This document shows positions 36,699 through 47,000 of a stretch of DNA of 64,000 bases, one piece after another. The notes beneath the pieces were generated by a model, which saw only the letters and a list, made by a program, of their open reading frames with translations, ran no database searches and had not been told where the DNA came from. Each line of letters starts with the position of its first letter. The stretch's first letter is position 1. The position numbers were made by a program, and so were the translations under genes. Source of the stretch: Rubellimicrobium thermophilum DSM 16684 (GTDB lineage: Bacteria; Pseudomonadota; Alphaproteobacteria; Rhodobacterales; Rhodobacteraceae); the NCBI RefSeq assembly GCF_000442315.1, contig NZ_KE557321.1, positions 258,224 through 322,223 on the forward strand, written 5' to 3'.

Positions 36699-37163
36699 CC
36701 CACAGCCTCCGCGATCGTCTCGGCCGTGGCGCGGCCGATCGGACGGCCGTCCACCTGCGCCGCCGGTCCGCAGGCGCACAGGCCGAGGCAATAGACCGGC
36801 TCCAGCGTCACACGCCCGTCCGGCGTGGTCTCATGCATGCCGATCCCCAGCCTCTCCGACACCGCCGCGGCCAGCGCCCGCCCCCCCCTGCGCCTGACAG
36901 GATTCGGCCGCACAGAGCCGCACGATGTGGCGCCCCGCAGGCTCGCTGCGGAAATCGTGATAGAAGCTGACCACACCATGCACCTCGGCCCGGCTCAGAT
37001 TCAGGGCCCGCGCGATCACCGGGATCGCGGATCGGGGCACATATCCCCATTCGGCCTGCACGGCATGGAGGATGGGCAGCAGAGGCCCTTCCCGGTCGCG
37101 GTGGGTGGCGATGATCTCCGCAAGACGGGAGGCGAGATCGGGCAGGGCGGTATCGTCGAGCAT
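36695..37163 (-). pseudogene. fdsG: formate dehydrogenase [2Fe-2S] subunit FdsG, frameshifted
   Basis: A NuoE-like subunit of about 156 residues that carries one [2Fe-2S] cluster. The first frame gives EIIATHRDREGPLLPILHAV, SRAEVHGVVSFYHDF and CAAESCQA. A run of eight G near 36887 is one too long; the next frame continues ALAAAVSERLGIGMHETTPD and VYCLGLCACGPAAQVDGRPI, completing the four Cys ligands. ATG 37163 is preferred; an upstream ATG at 37220 has no better site. It is first in fdsGBACD, 88 bases downstream of the LysR gene. Confidence 0.87.
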
Positions 37164-37251
37164 GGGGCCTCGGGCTGCACGCGTCCAGTCGGCAATGCCT
37201 CTGATCGAAAGACAATTCAAGATCGAAGACGCGTCACTTGATAGAAAACTC

Positions 37252-38130
37252 CTATCGATGAAGGGCCCGCGCCTCGGCCATCAGGGCAGCGAGAAGCGGC
37301 GGCTGGGGCTCGCGCATCGGGGCGATGAGGCCGACGCGGTGATGGGCATCCGGATCCGTCAGGGGCACGGCGGCCAGACCCTGCGCGAGGAAGGGTTCGG
37401 CCGCGCCAAAGGGCAGGATCGTGACCCAGGGACCGGCCAGCACATGGGCGATCAGGACGATGGTGGAGTTCGTCTCCACCCGTGGGGCGACGGGCACCCC
37501 CGCCCCCCCCAGCAGCCCGCCGATGATGCGGCGGTTCTGCATGTCTGTCGTGAGCAGGCAGAGCGGAAGCTCTGCCAGTTCGGCCCAGCGGACGGACGGC
37601 CGGGCGGCCAGCGCGTGGCGAGCAGGCAGGAGCAGGGCATAGCGCTCCTCGAAGAGCGGGAGCGTCGCCTTCTCTCCCAGCGGTTCATTGTCCAGATAGC
37701 CGATGCCCGCATCGAGGGAGAGGGCATCCAGACCTTCGAGGATCGCGGTCGAATTCATCGACAGGAGCGTCACGCGCACGGCCGGATGGGCCGCCGCGAA
37801 GGCGGCCGTCAGGCGGGAGGCCGCCGCAAGCGCGGTCGGGATCACGCCGAGCCGCAGCATGCCGGTCAGATCGCGACGCGCGGCGCGCAGCTCCTCGCGC
37901 ATGGTGCGGGCATCGGCGACGATGCGGCGGGCCCAGACCAGGGCGCGTTCGCCCTCCTCGGTCAGTCCGATGAACCGCGACCCGCGCCGCACGAGCAGCA
38001 CGCCGAGCTGCCCCTCGAGCTGGCGGATGGCGGCGGAGAGGGTGGGCTGGCTCACGCCCACGGCCTCGGCGGCACGGCCGAAATGCCGCGCCTGGGCAAG
38101 GGCCAGGAACATCTCGAGCTTGTCGATCAT
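37252..38130 (-). CDS. LysR family regulator, probably of the formate dehydrogenase operon
   Basis: A 292-residue LysR protein. The N-terminal helix-turn-helix is MIDKLEMFLALAQARHFGRA with VGVSQPTLSAAIRQLEGQLG. The effector domain begins LRLGVIPTALAAASRLTAAF and includes LDAGIGYLDNEPLGEKATLP. It lies directly upstream of fdsG on the same strand, the position of fdsR in other fds operons. It is also divergent from the peptide-transporter operon, which is the alternative target. ATG 38130 starts at the conserved HTH. Confidence 0.88.
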   Translation of the reverse strand: MIDKLEMFLALAQARHFGRAAEAVGVSQPTLSAAIRQLEGQLGVLLVRRGSRFIGLTEEGERALVWARRIVADARTMREELRAARRDLTGMLRLGVIPTALAAASRLTAAFAAAHPAVRVTLLSMNSTAILEGLDALSLDAGIGYLDNEPLGEKATLPLFEERYALLLPARHALAARPSVRWAELAELPLCLLTTDMQNRRIIGGLLGGAGVPVAPRVETNSTIVLIAHVLAGPWVTILPFGAAEPFLAQGLAAVPLTDPDAHHRVGLIAPMREPQPPLLAALMAEARALHR

Positions 38131-38388
38131 CGCCCGCTGATTGGGGGGGCGAAGCGGTCCCCTCTGCAAGCCCCCACCTCGCCCCCCCCGGCGCCCGTCC
38201 GTTCGGCGGCAGGGCGCCGTGCCGCGATGTCACGCCGCGTCCGGCACGCTTTCCGCTGGACAACAGCAGGCACGGCGCCAAAGTGTCCCGCAGGTCCGGC
38301 CCCCGACGGAACGGGGTCCGGCAGGACAACCGCGCGGGGCCCGGGGTCCCGCCAACAGCACAACAAGAACACGAAGGGAGAGTCTTCC

Positions 38389-40017
38389 ATGACCACAAGG
38401 TTCACCCTGGCGGCCTCGCTCGCCGCACTGGTCGCCACGGGCGCGCTCGCGCAGGGGGCAATGCCGGCCGAGGGCGAGACGTTGTCGGACAACCAGACCT
38501 TTACCTATCGGGTGCTCGACGAGTTCCCCTCGATCGATCCCGGCATGGTCGAAGATGTCGAAGGCTCTCATGTCGCCCGCCAGCTCTTCGAGGGGCTGCT
38601 GAACCAGGATGCCGAGGGGAATGTCATACCGGGCGTGGCCACCGAATGGGAGGTGAGCGAGGACGGGCTGACCTATACCTTCCATCTGCGCCCCGAGGCG
38701 CGCTGGTCGAATGGCGAACCGGTCACGGCGCATGACTTCGTCTATGCCTGGCAGCGCGCCGCGAGCCCCGAGCTCGCCTCGCCCTATTCGTGGTATCTGG
38801 AGCTGATGCAGATCGAGAATGTCTCGGAGGTCATCGCCGGCGAGCGGCCCGTCGAGGATCTGGGCGTGCGCGCGATCGACGACCGCACGCTCGAGGTCCG
38901 CATCACCACGCCGCTGCCCTACTTCCTCCAGATGCTGACCCATACCACGACCTTCCCCGTGCCGCGCGCGGTGGTCGAGGAGCATGGCGCGGCCTGGACG
39001 CAGCCGGGCAACATGGTCGGCAACGGCGCCTATGTCCTGAGCGAGCGCGTCCCGCAGGAACGCCTCGTGATGACGAAGAACCCCGAATACTGGGATGCGG
39101 AGAACGTCATCCTCGAGGAGATCACGGCTCTCATCATCAATGACGAGAACCAGGCGCTGACGCGCTATCTCGCCGGGGAGCTGGACCAGACAGACATCCC
39201 CATCGGGCAGTATCCGCGCCTGCTGGCGGAGCGGCCGGACGAGGCCCATGCCCTGCCCAATCTCTGCGTCTATTACTACAACCTCAATCTGAGCGAGTCC
39301 GGGCCCGAGGCCCTCAAGGATCAGCGCGTGCGCCAGGCCCTCTCGCTGGCCATCGACCGCGACCTGCTGGTGGAGAACGTGCTGGCCGGCGGGCAGGTGC
39401 CGGCCTACGGGCTCGGCCACTGGGCGGTGGCCGGCTACGAGGTGCCCGATGACCTCTTCGGCATGACCATGACCCAGGAGGAGCGCAACGCCGAAGCCCA
39501 GCGCCTGATGCAGGAGGCCGGCTATGGCACGGGCGGAGAGCCGCTGACGCTCGAGATCCTCTACAACACCTCGGACGCGCATCAGCAGCTGGCGGTGGCG
39601 ATCGGCCAGATGTGGAAGCAGACGCTGGGCGTGGACACGACTCTGGCCAACATGGAGTGGCAGACCTTCCTCGATGCCCGTGGCAGCCAGCAATACGAGG
39701 TGGCCCGTGCCGGATGGTGTGCCGACTACAACGAGGCATCCTCCTTCCTCGACATCGTGACCACGAGCTCGGGCTACAACGATTCGGCCTTTTCCAACCC
39801 CGAACTCGATGCCCTGATGCTGGAGGCCCGCACGGCCGAGGACACGCTGCCTCTCTATCAGCAGGTGGACCGGATCATCGCCGAACAGGTGCCGGTGATC
39901 CCGATCTACTTCTACTCCAGCAACATCCTGATGGATCCGTCGATCCGCGGCTATCCCTTCGAGAACGCGCAGGAAAACTGGTACGGCCGGACGATGTACC
40001 GGGTCGCGGAGCAGTGA
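38389..40017 (+). CDS. peptide ABC transporter substrate-binding protein (OppA type)
   Basis: A 542-residue periplasmic SBP_bac_5 protein. The signal peptide is MTTRFTLAASLAALVATGAL with cleavage near AQG. Family blocks include EGLLNQDAEGNVIPGVATEW, LTYTFHLRPEARWSNGEPVT, GNGAYVLSERVPQERLVMTK and RVRQALSLAIDRDLLVENVL. The WEVSEDGLTYTF and AHDFVYAWQRA regions point to the oligopeptide-binding OppA branch. A GAAGGGAG site precedes ATG 38389. It is followed by two permeases and two ATPases in the standard order, so the five genes form one oligopeptide importer. Confidence 0.94.
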   Translation: MTTRFTLAASLAALVATGALAQGAMPAEGETLSDNQTFTYRVLDEFPSIDPGMVEDVEGSHVARQLFEGLLNQDAEGNVIPGVATEWEVSEDGLTYTFHLRPEARWSNGEPVTAHDFVYAWQRAASPELASPYSWYLELMQIENVSEVIAGERPVEDLGVRAIDDRTLEVRITTPLPYFLQMLTHTTTFPVPRAVVEEHGAAWTQPGNMVGNGAYVLSERVPQERLVMTKNPEYWDAENVILEEITALIINDENQALTRYLAGELDQTDIPIGQYPRLLAERPDEAHALPNLCVYYYNLNLSESGPEALKDQRVRQALSLAIDRDLLVENVLAGGQVPAYGLGHWAVAGYEVPDDLFGMTMTQEERNAEAQRLMQEAGYGTGGEPLTLEILYNTSDAHQQLAVAIGQMWKQTLGVDTTLANMEWQTFLDARGSQQYEVARAGWCADYNEASSFLDIVTTSSGYNDSAFSNPELDALMLEARTAEDTLPLYQQVDRIIAEQVPVIPIYFYSSNILMDPSIRGYPFENAQENWYGRTMYRVAEQ

Positions 40018-40104
40018 GCCGGGTCTGAAGGCCTTGGGCCCGTCCCCGGGCAGGGGGCGGGCTCGCCAGCCGCCGTCCTGCGCGCAAGCCCAGGGATCCC
40101 GTCC

Positions 40105-41028
40105 ATGCTGAGTTTCATCCTCCGCCGCCTTCTGGTGGCGATTCCGACGATCCTGATCCTGATCGTCATTTCCTTCGTGCTGATGTTCGCCGCGCCGGGC
40201 GGGCCCTTCAACAGCGAACGCCCCCTGCCTCCGGCGGTGATGGCCAATATCGAGGCCCGCTACGGGCTCGATCAGCCCTATGTCGTGCAGATGTTCAACT
40301 ATGTGAAGAACATCGTGCTGCATTTCGACTTCGGCCCCTCCTTCCGGCTGCGCGACTACACGGTCTCGGACCTGATCGCGCAGGGGTTCCCGGTCACGCT
40401 GACCTACGGGTTCTGGGCCTTCGTCGTCGCTGTCACCTTCGGCGTGGCGCTGGGGGTCGTGGCGGCGATCCGCCATAACACCTGGCTGGACTATCTGGCC
40501 ACCGGATCGGCCATCGGCGCGAGCGTGCTGCCCAATTTCGTGCTGGCCCCGATCCTCGTGATCGTCTTCACGCTCTGGCTCGGCTGGCTGCCGGGCGGAG
40601 GCTGGCGCGGCGGCCAGTGGCAATATGTCGTGCTGCCCGTCGTCGCCCTCTCGACCTCCTACCTTGCCGCGATTGCGCGGATCATGCGGTCCTCGATGCT
40701 CGAGGTGCTCAATTCCGGCTTCATCCGCACCGCCCGCGCCAAGGGCCTGCCGATGCGGCGCATCGTGTGGAAGCACGCGCTCAAGCCCGCGCTGCTGCCG
40801 GTGCTGAGCTATCTCGGCCCCGCCTTCGTGGCGATGATCACCGGATCGGTGGTGATCGATGTCTATTTCTCCACCGGCGGGATCGGGCAGTATTTCGTCA
40901 ACTCGGCGCTGAACCGGGACTATTCCGTCATCATGGGGGTCACGATCCTCGTGGGGGCGCTTACCATCCTGTTCAACCTCGTGGTCGATATCCTCTACGC
41001 ATGGATCGACCCCAAGATCCGTCTCTGA
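40105..41028 (+). CDS. oppB: peptide ABC transporter permease (OppB type)
   Basis: A 307-residue inner-membrane permease. It begins MLSFILRRLLVAIPTILILI, typical of OppB, and has six hydrophobic helices. The EAA-type loop that docks the ATPase is FIRTARAKGLPMRRIVWKHA. It lies 87 bases downstream of the binding protein. With OppC it forms the translocation channel. Confidence 0.95.
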   Translation: MLSFILRRLLVAIPTILILIVISFVLMFAAPGGPFNSERPLPPAVMANIEARYGLDQPYVVQMFNYVKNIVLHFDFGPSFRLRDYTVSDLIAQGFPVTLTYGFWAFVVAVTFGVALGVVAAIRHNTWLDYLATGSAIGASVLPNFVLAPILVIVFTLWLGWLPGGGWRGGQWQYVVLPVVALSTSYLAAIARIMRSSMLEVLNSGFIRTARAKGLPMRRIVWKHALKPALLPVLSYLGPAFVAMITGSVVIDVYFSTGGIGQYFVNSALNRDYSVIMGVTILVGALTILFNLVVDILYAWIDPKIRL

Positions 41029-41044
41029 CAGGAAGGGGACGCGC

Positions 41045-41965
41045 ATGGCGCTGACCACCGACCCCCTCGATCCGCTTCCCGCCGCCGCCGACCTCCCGCA
41101 GGGCCGGTCGCTCTGGGCCGATGCCCGGCGGCGTTTCTTCCGCAACCGCGCGGCGACGGTCTCGCTCGTGGTGCTGGGGCTGATCGCCATCTTTGCCTTC
41201 GGCGGCGAGCTGGTCGCGCAATACGAACGCGACACGATCGACTTCACCCTGATCGGCATCAACGCCACGAAGGGGGTGCCGTCCTTCGCGACAGGCCATT
41301 ACTTCGGCACCGATCAGGAAGGACGCGACCTGTTCGCCCGCACCGTGCAGGGCACGCGGCTGTCGCTGCTCATCGGCATCGTCGGCAGCCTGGTCGCCGT
41401 CGTGGTGGGCACGCTCTACGGGGCCATCGCCGGCTATGTCGGCGGCCGCGTGGACAGCATCATGATGCGGATCGTGGACATCCTGCTGTCGATCCCCTTC
41501 ATGTTCGTCCTCATCCTGCTTCTGGTGATGTTCGGCCGCTCGCTCCTGATGCTGTTCATCGGCATCGGACTGGTGTCCTGGCTGTCGATGGCGCGGATCG
41601 CGCGGGGCCAGACGCTGTCCATCAAGAACAAGGAGTTCGTCGAGGCCGCCATCGCCACGGGCGTGCGCCCCCTCACGATCATCCTGCGCCACATCGTCCC
41701 CAACCTGGCGGGCGTCGTCGTGGTCTATGCGACGCTGCTGATCCCGGAGATGATCATCTACGAAAGCTTCATCAGCTTCCTCGGCCTCGGTGTGCAGGAG
41801 CCCAACACCTCGCTTGGGTCGCTGATCTCGCGCGGGGCGGCGCAGATCGGCAATGGCGTGCCCTGGCAGCTCGGCTTTCCGCTGTTCTTCTTCGTCGCCA
41901 TGCTCTTCGCCTTCTACTTCGTCGGCGACGGGCTCCGCGATGCCCTCGATCCCAAGGACCGCTGA
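41045..41965 (+). CDS. oppC: peptide ABC transporter permease (OppC type)
   Basis: A 306-residue inner-membrane permease. The OppC-specific N-terminus (LWADARRRFFRNRAATVSLV) is followed by FGTDQEGRDLFARTVQGTRL and the EAA loop FVEAAIATGVRPLTIILRHI. The FLGLGVQEPNTSLGSLISRG block is also typical. It begins 16 bases after oppB with an AGGAAGGGG ribosome site. Confidence 0.95.
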   Translation: MALTTDPLDPLPAAADLPQGRSLWADARRRFFRNRAATVSLVVLGLIAIFAFGGELVAQYERDTIDFTLIGINATKGVPSFATGHYFGTDQEGRDLFARTVQGTRLSLLIGIVGSLVAVVVGTLYGAIAGYVGGRVDSIMMRIVDILLSIPFMFVLILLLVMFGRSLLMLFIGIGLVSWLSMARIARGQTLSIKNKEFVEAAIATGVRPLTIILRHIVPNLAGVVVVYATLLIPEMIIYESFISFLGLGVQEPNTSLGSLISRGAAQIGNGVPWQLGFPLFFFVAMLFAFYFVGDGLRDALDPKDR

Positions 41966-41966
41966 G

Positions 41967-42959
41967 ATGGCCGCGCTTCTGGAGATCGAGGATCTGCACG
42001 TCACCTTCGCCACCGGCGACGGGACGGTGAACGCGGTCAACGGGGTGAGCTTTGCGCTGGAGGAGGGCGAGACGCTCGCCATCGTGGGCGAGAGCGGATC
42101 GGGCAAGTCGCAGACCGCCTATGCCGCCATGGGCCTGCTGGCGGCGAACGGACGGGCGAGGGGGCGCGTGCGCTATGGCGGGCGCGATCTGCTCGGCCTG
42201 CCCCAGCGCGAGCTCAACCGCATCCGGGCGAAGGAGATCGCGATGATCTTCCAGGACCCGATGACCTCGCTCAACCCCTACATGCGCGTGTCCGAGCAGA
42301 TGGCCGAGGTGCTGACGCTCCACAAGGGGATGAGCCGGCGCGAGGCCGTGGCCGAATCGGTGCGGATGCTCGATCTCGTGCGCATCCCCGATGCGAAGGC
42401 GCGGGTGCATGATTACCCGCATCAGTTCTCGGGCGGTATGCGCCAGCGGATCATGATCGCGATGGCGCTGCTCTGCCGGCCGAAACTGCTGATCGCCGAC
42501 GAGCCGACGACGGCGCTCGACGTCACGGTGCAGGCGCAGATCATGAAGCTGCTCGGCGACATCCGGGCCGAGCTGGGCACGGCCGTCATCCTCATCACCC
42601 ATGATCTGGGCGTGGTGGCGGGTTTCTGCGACCGCACCCTGGTCATGTATGGCGGGCAGATCATGGAGGAGGGGCCGACAACCCTTCTCTTCGAAAGGCC
42701 CACGCATCCCTACACGCTGGGCCTTCTGTCGGCCGTGCCGCGCATCGACCGGGAGGACGAGATGCTCCTGACCATCGCGGGGGATCCGCCGGACATGAGC
42801 CGCCTGCCGCCGGGCTGTCCGTTCTTTCCACGCTGCGCCTATGCCGTCCCCGGAAACGAGACGCGCCGCCCCCCCCTGGTGACGCTGCCCGACGGGCGCC
42901 GGCGCGCCTGCAACCTCTCCGTCGAGGAGATCCTGGCCCGAAGGGAGGCCATGCCATGA
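41967..42959 (+). CDS. oppD: peptide ABC transporter ATP-binding protein (OppD type)
   Basis: A 330-residue ATPase. The Walker A is [10 protein letters not shown], the signature [17 protein letters not shown] and the Walker [21 protein letters not shown]. The C-terminal oligopeptide-transport extension has [10 protein letters not shown]. It starts 1 base after the oppC stop and overlaps the oppF start by ATGA. Confidence 0.95.
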   Translation: MAALLEIEDLHVTFATGDGTVNAVNGVSFALEEGETLAIVGESGSGKSQTAYAAMGLLAANGRARGRVRYGGRDLLGLPQRELNRIRAKEIAMIFQDPMTSLNPYMRVSEQMAEVLTLHKGMSRREAVAESVRMLDLVRIPDAKARVHDYPHQFSGGMRQRIMIAMALLCRPKLLIADEPTTALDVTVQAQIMKLLGDIRAELGTAVILITHDLGVVAGFCDRTLVMYGGQIMEEGPTTLLFERPTHPYTLGLLSAVPRIDREDEMLLTIAGDPPDMSRLPPGCPFFPRCAYAVPGNETRRPPLVTLPDGRRRACNLSVEEILARREAMP

Positions 42960-44020
42960 CCGTCCCCGCGAAGGCATCCGCAACCGCCCCGGCCGGGCCG
43001 GACCGACCCATCCTCGAGGTGCGCGACCTGCGCGTGACCTTTGCCATCCGCCCGCGCGGCGCCTGGCCCTGGACACCCTGGCGCAGCCTGCGCGCGGTGG
43101 GCGGCGTGAGCTTCGACCTTCACGCGGGCGAGGCGCTGGGAATCGTCGGCGAATCGGGTTCGGGCAAGTCCACCCTGGCCCGCGCGATCATCGGCACGGT
43201 GCCGTCCGAAGGGCGCATCCTCTTCGAGGGCGAGGACCTGTCGCGCCTTCCTCCCGAGGCGCGGCGGATGCGGCGGCGCGACATCCAGATGATCTTCCAG
43301 GACCCGCTGGCGGCGCTCAATCCGCGCATGACGGTGGGCGACATCGTCGCCGAGCCCCTGACGACGCATTTCCCGAAAACCCCGCGGGCCGAAGTCCGCA
43401 GACGGGTGGCCGAGGCGCTCGAGCGGGTGGGCCTGCTGCCCACGATGATCAACCGCTATCCGCATGAATTCTCCGGCGGGCAGTGCCAGCGCATCGGCAT
43501 CGCCCGCGCGCTGATCCTGCGGCCGAAGCTGCTGCTCTGCGACGAGCCGGTCTCGGCCCTCGATGTGTCGGTGCAGGCGCAGGTGGTCAACCTCCTGCGG
43601 GAGCTGCGCCGGGATCTGGGCATCGCGATGCTGTTCATCGCCCATGACCTGTCCGTGGTCCGCCATGTGAGCGACCGCATCCTTGTGATGTATCTGGGCC
43701 GCCTCATGGAAATCGCCCCCTCGCGCGAGATGGTGGCGCATCCCCGCCATCCCTACACGCAGGCGCTGATCGCCTCTGTGCCGATCCCGGATCCCCGGCG
43801 CGAGAAGGCGCGGCCCCGCCCGGTGCTCGAGGGCGAGCTGCCCTCGCCCCTTGCCCCCCCTTCGGGCTGCGTCTTCCGCACCCGCTGCCCCAAGGCGCGC
43901 CCCGACTGTGCGGCCGAGGTGCCCCCGGCCTTTCCCGTCGGCCCCGATCATCGCGCCGCCTGTCTCTACTGGGACGAACCCACGCCGCTCTTTGCCGAGA
44001 CCCCGGCTGGGGCGGCCTGA
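42956..44020 (+). CDS. oppF: peptide ABC transporter ATP-binding protein (OppF type)
   Basis: A 354-residue ATPase, partner of OppD. Walker A is [16 protein letters not shown], signature HEFSGGQCQRIGIARALILR, Walker B LLLCDEPVSALDVSVQAQVV. The extension ends with CVFRTRCPKARPDC, a four-Cys segment that in OppD/F proteins can hold an iron-sulfur cluster. Last gene of the importer operon. Confidence 0.95.
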   Translation: MTVPAKASATAPAGPDRPILEVRDLRVTFAIRPRGAWPWTPWRSLRAVGGVSFDLHAGEALGIVGESGSGKSTLARAIIGTVPSEGRILFEGEDLSRLPPEARRMRRRDIQMIFQDPLAALNPRMTVGDIVAEPLTTHFPKTPRAEVRRRVAEALERVGLLPTMINRYPHEFSGGQCQRIGIARALILRPKLLLCDEPVSALDVSVQAQVVNLLRELRRDLGIAMLFIAHDLSVVRHVSDRILVMYLGRLMEIAPSREMVAHPRHPYTQALIASVPIPDPRREKARPRPVLEGELPSPLAPPSGCVFRTRCPKARPDCAAEVPPAFPVGPDHRAACLYWDEPTPLFAETPAGAA

Positions 44021-44021
44021 G

Positions 44022-44039
44022 GCGCCGCCCCCCCGGCGC
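44022..44039 (+). terminator. hairpin between convergent oppF and tamB
   Basis: GCGCCG (44022-44027) pairs with CGGCGC (44034-44039) over a 6-base C loop, 1 base after the oppF stop and 19 bases before the tamB stop. Short but well placed to end either transcript. Confidence 0.45.
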
Positions 44040-44057
44040 TGGCTGTCCGCCCCCCCC

Positions 44058-47000
44058 TCAGTAATCGCGTTCGTAATAGAGACCGAGCGCGGTTTCGCCC
44101 GCGCTCGAGACGCCGGCGCGGACGGTGAGATCGGGGGTGAGGTCGAGATTGATCGTCGCCACCGACTCCTCGGCCCCCACAAGGACATCCGTATAGATGT
44201 TCTCGGTCATGTAGCGGCCGAGGCGCAGCGCGGTATTGCCGTCGGCATCGGTGGTGATGTCGAGATCGGCAAAGCCTGCCCCGGCACGCAGCTCCTCCAC
44301 GAGGCCGCCGCCGCGCCCCGCAAGTTCGGCGACCGCCGCGGCGAGCTGGACCGCCTGGAAGGGCGTGATGGAGGACAGGTCGCGGCCGAAGATGAGCTGG
44401 GCCAGCACCTCGTCCTCGGGCAGTTCGGGCGAGGATTCGAGACGCAGATCGAGATCGTCGGCCGGGCCTTCGAGGATCACGCGGATGGTCGTGCCGGTGC
44501 GTGCCCGGGTCTGGGCCGCCAGGCGGAGGACAGGCGTGAAATCGCCCTCCAAGGTGGCCGAGCCTTCGGTCAGGTCGAAGCGCTGACCGAGAATCGACAG
44601 GCGCCCGCGCAACAGCGAGAACTCGCCCGCGGGGATGATGCGGCGCGTGGTTCCGGACAGGCGCAGCTCTCCGCCGAGCTCGGCATCGAGGCCGCGGCCG
44701 CGGACGAAGATGCGCGCAGGGGCCGAGACGAGAACATCGAGGGCGAGGCCCCCTTGGCCTTCCGCATCCGCCGTCTGCCGATCGCGGCCGGTGAGGGAGA
44801 GATCGGCATGCCCCAGCGTCTGGCGCACGGGGAGCGGGGGGTCCACATGCAGCACGGGAAGGAGGTCGCCCAGAGCGCCCACCGCCGATGAGGGGACGCG
44901 GATCTCGGCATTCGCCACATCGATGCGGCCTGCCACCCTGCCCCCCCCTGCGAGGGGGCCCGACAGGCCCAGCCGGGCGGACAGCAGGGCCTCATAGAGC
45001 GAGGGATCGCGGATCACGAGGCCGTCGCCGGCGATGGCCAGATCGGCCCTGAAGGGGGCCGTCAGGCCGACCGGCCCCGAGACCGAGATCCGTCCGCCAT
45101 CGGCCAGACTGCCGCCCAGGGCAAGCTGGGCGGTCCCGCGCGAGAGGGTGACGCTGCCGGCAATGCCCTCGAGAGCGGCGCGCAGCGCGGGATCGGCCAG
45201 CCTTGCCCCTTCGGTGCGGATCGTCCCCGACAGGGAGTCAAGGGCCAGGGGACCGGCAAGCCGCAGGTCGAGGGTGGCAAGACCCTCGATGCGGCGGGGC
45301 TCGATGACGGTGTTGAGCAAACCGAGCGGCACCCGTCCCGTGGCCGCGAGATCCGCCCGGTCGCCCGCGATGCCGCCCGTGACGCGGCCCTCGATATTGC
45401 CGGGACCAGTCAGCACGAGATCGAGACGGGCGCCGCCGTCCCCTGTCGCGATCGTGCCGCGGGCCGTGGCCGTGCCGGGAAAATCCGGCGCGAAGAGGGC
45501 CACATCCGTCAGGCGGGCGTTCAGGGCGATGGTGGCGCGACCGCCTTCCTCGCCCTCGCCCGAGGCCTCGAGCGCAAGATTGGGAAAGCGTGCCGCAAGG
45601 CGTTCGATGCGGATCGGGCCGTCGTCCCTGCGCGACAGGGCGGCCGAGACGGTTCCGGATCCTGCCAGGAGGCGGGCCGCGGCGGGGCTGCCGGGATCGA
45701 GGTCGCGCGTTGCGGCATCGAGGCTCAGCGCCAGCGAGGACAGGTCCGGCCGGAGCGTTCCGGTGACAGAGCCCCGCACCGCGCCGGCGATGTCGCGCCC
45801 GATCAGCGCCCCGTAGGGCGAGAGATCCGGCAGGTCCAGGAGCAGTTGCCCCGAGAAGGCATTCCCGTCCTGCGGCGCAAGGCTGCCGTCGATCCGCACC
45901 TCGCCCCGGGGCAGATCGGCCAGCGCCTCGAGGGCCACCGTCCCGTCGGCGGCCGGTGCGGCGCTGCCCTGGAGGCGCAGCGGCCCGGTGAGGCCCGGAA
46001 GCAGGACAGAGGCTTCGTCGAGCTGCGCATCGAAGCTCGCGCTGCCGGTCCCCCCTGCGAAGGCGGCCTGCGCGGTCACGGCAAGACGATCCGTGACCAG
46101 GCGGAAGCGGTCCAGCGTGACGCTGTCGGCCCCGGTGCGGATCAGCCGGGCGAAGAGGTCCCCTTGGCCGGCCAGCAGCGGATCGAGCCGCGCCAGACCT
46201 GTCGCGAAATCCCGGCTGGCCGCGGACAGGGCGATGTCGAAGGTCGCCAGATCCGACGCCATGCGGCCGGCGGCATCGACGCTCAGCCCCCCCCGGGGCG
46301 CGAAGGCGGCGGGCACGGGCAGGGCGCCCAGCAGCGGCGCATAGGGCGCCGCATCCGCCACACGGGCCGAGAGCGCGAAATCGACCGGGCCGGCGATATC
46401 AGGCGCCGGGCCTGCCGTCCGGGCGGCGCGCAGGCCGAGGGACAGTCCGGGGGCGCTGGCCTGCGTCTCCAGCACGATCTGGCCCAGGCTGTCGCGCGTG
46501 GCCGTTCCGGCGATGCGGCCGGGGCCCGACAGGTCGGGGAGCGGTGCCTCGATCAGGCCGGGCAGCAGAAGGCCGATATCGGACAGGGCCAGGTCGAAGG
46601 CGGCGTCGCTCCGGCTGCTGGCAAGGCCGGCGCGGGCCGAGAGGGACAGCGCCGGCGTGTCGATCGCCAGCCGGTTGATGCGCGTTCCCCGCTCGTCGCG
46701 CGCGGCGGCCAGGGAGAGCCCCCCCTCGCCGGCGAGCAGCGGATCGAGCGCAGCGATCCCCAGGCGCAGGTCGCGCGTGCGACCCGAGAGCGCGACATCG
46801 AAGATGCCGTCGAGCGGGCGGATGGCCGAGACGATCGTGAGATCCCCCCCGCCGCCCAGATCGCGACCCGCAAGCCCGGCAAAGCGGGACAGATCCGCGG
46901 CCTCGAGCAGCAGCGAGCTCTGGACCAGCCAGCCTTCGGTCGGGCCGGCAACCGTCCCCTCGAGAGAGGCCTCGACCCCGGGGCCGGCAAGCGTCAGGCG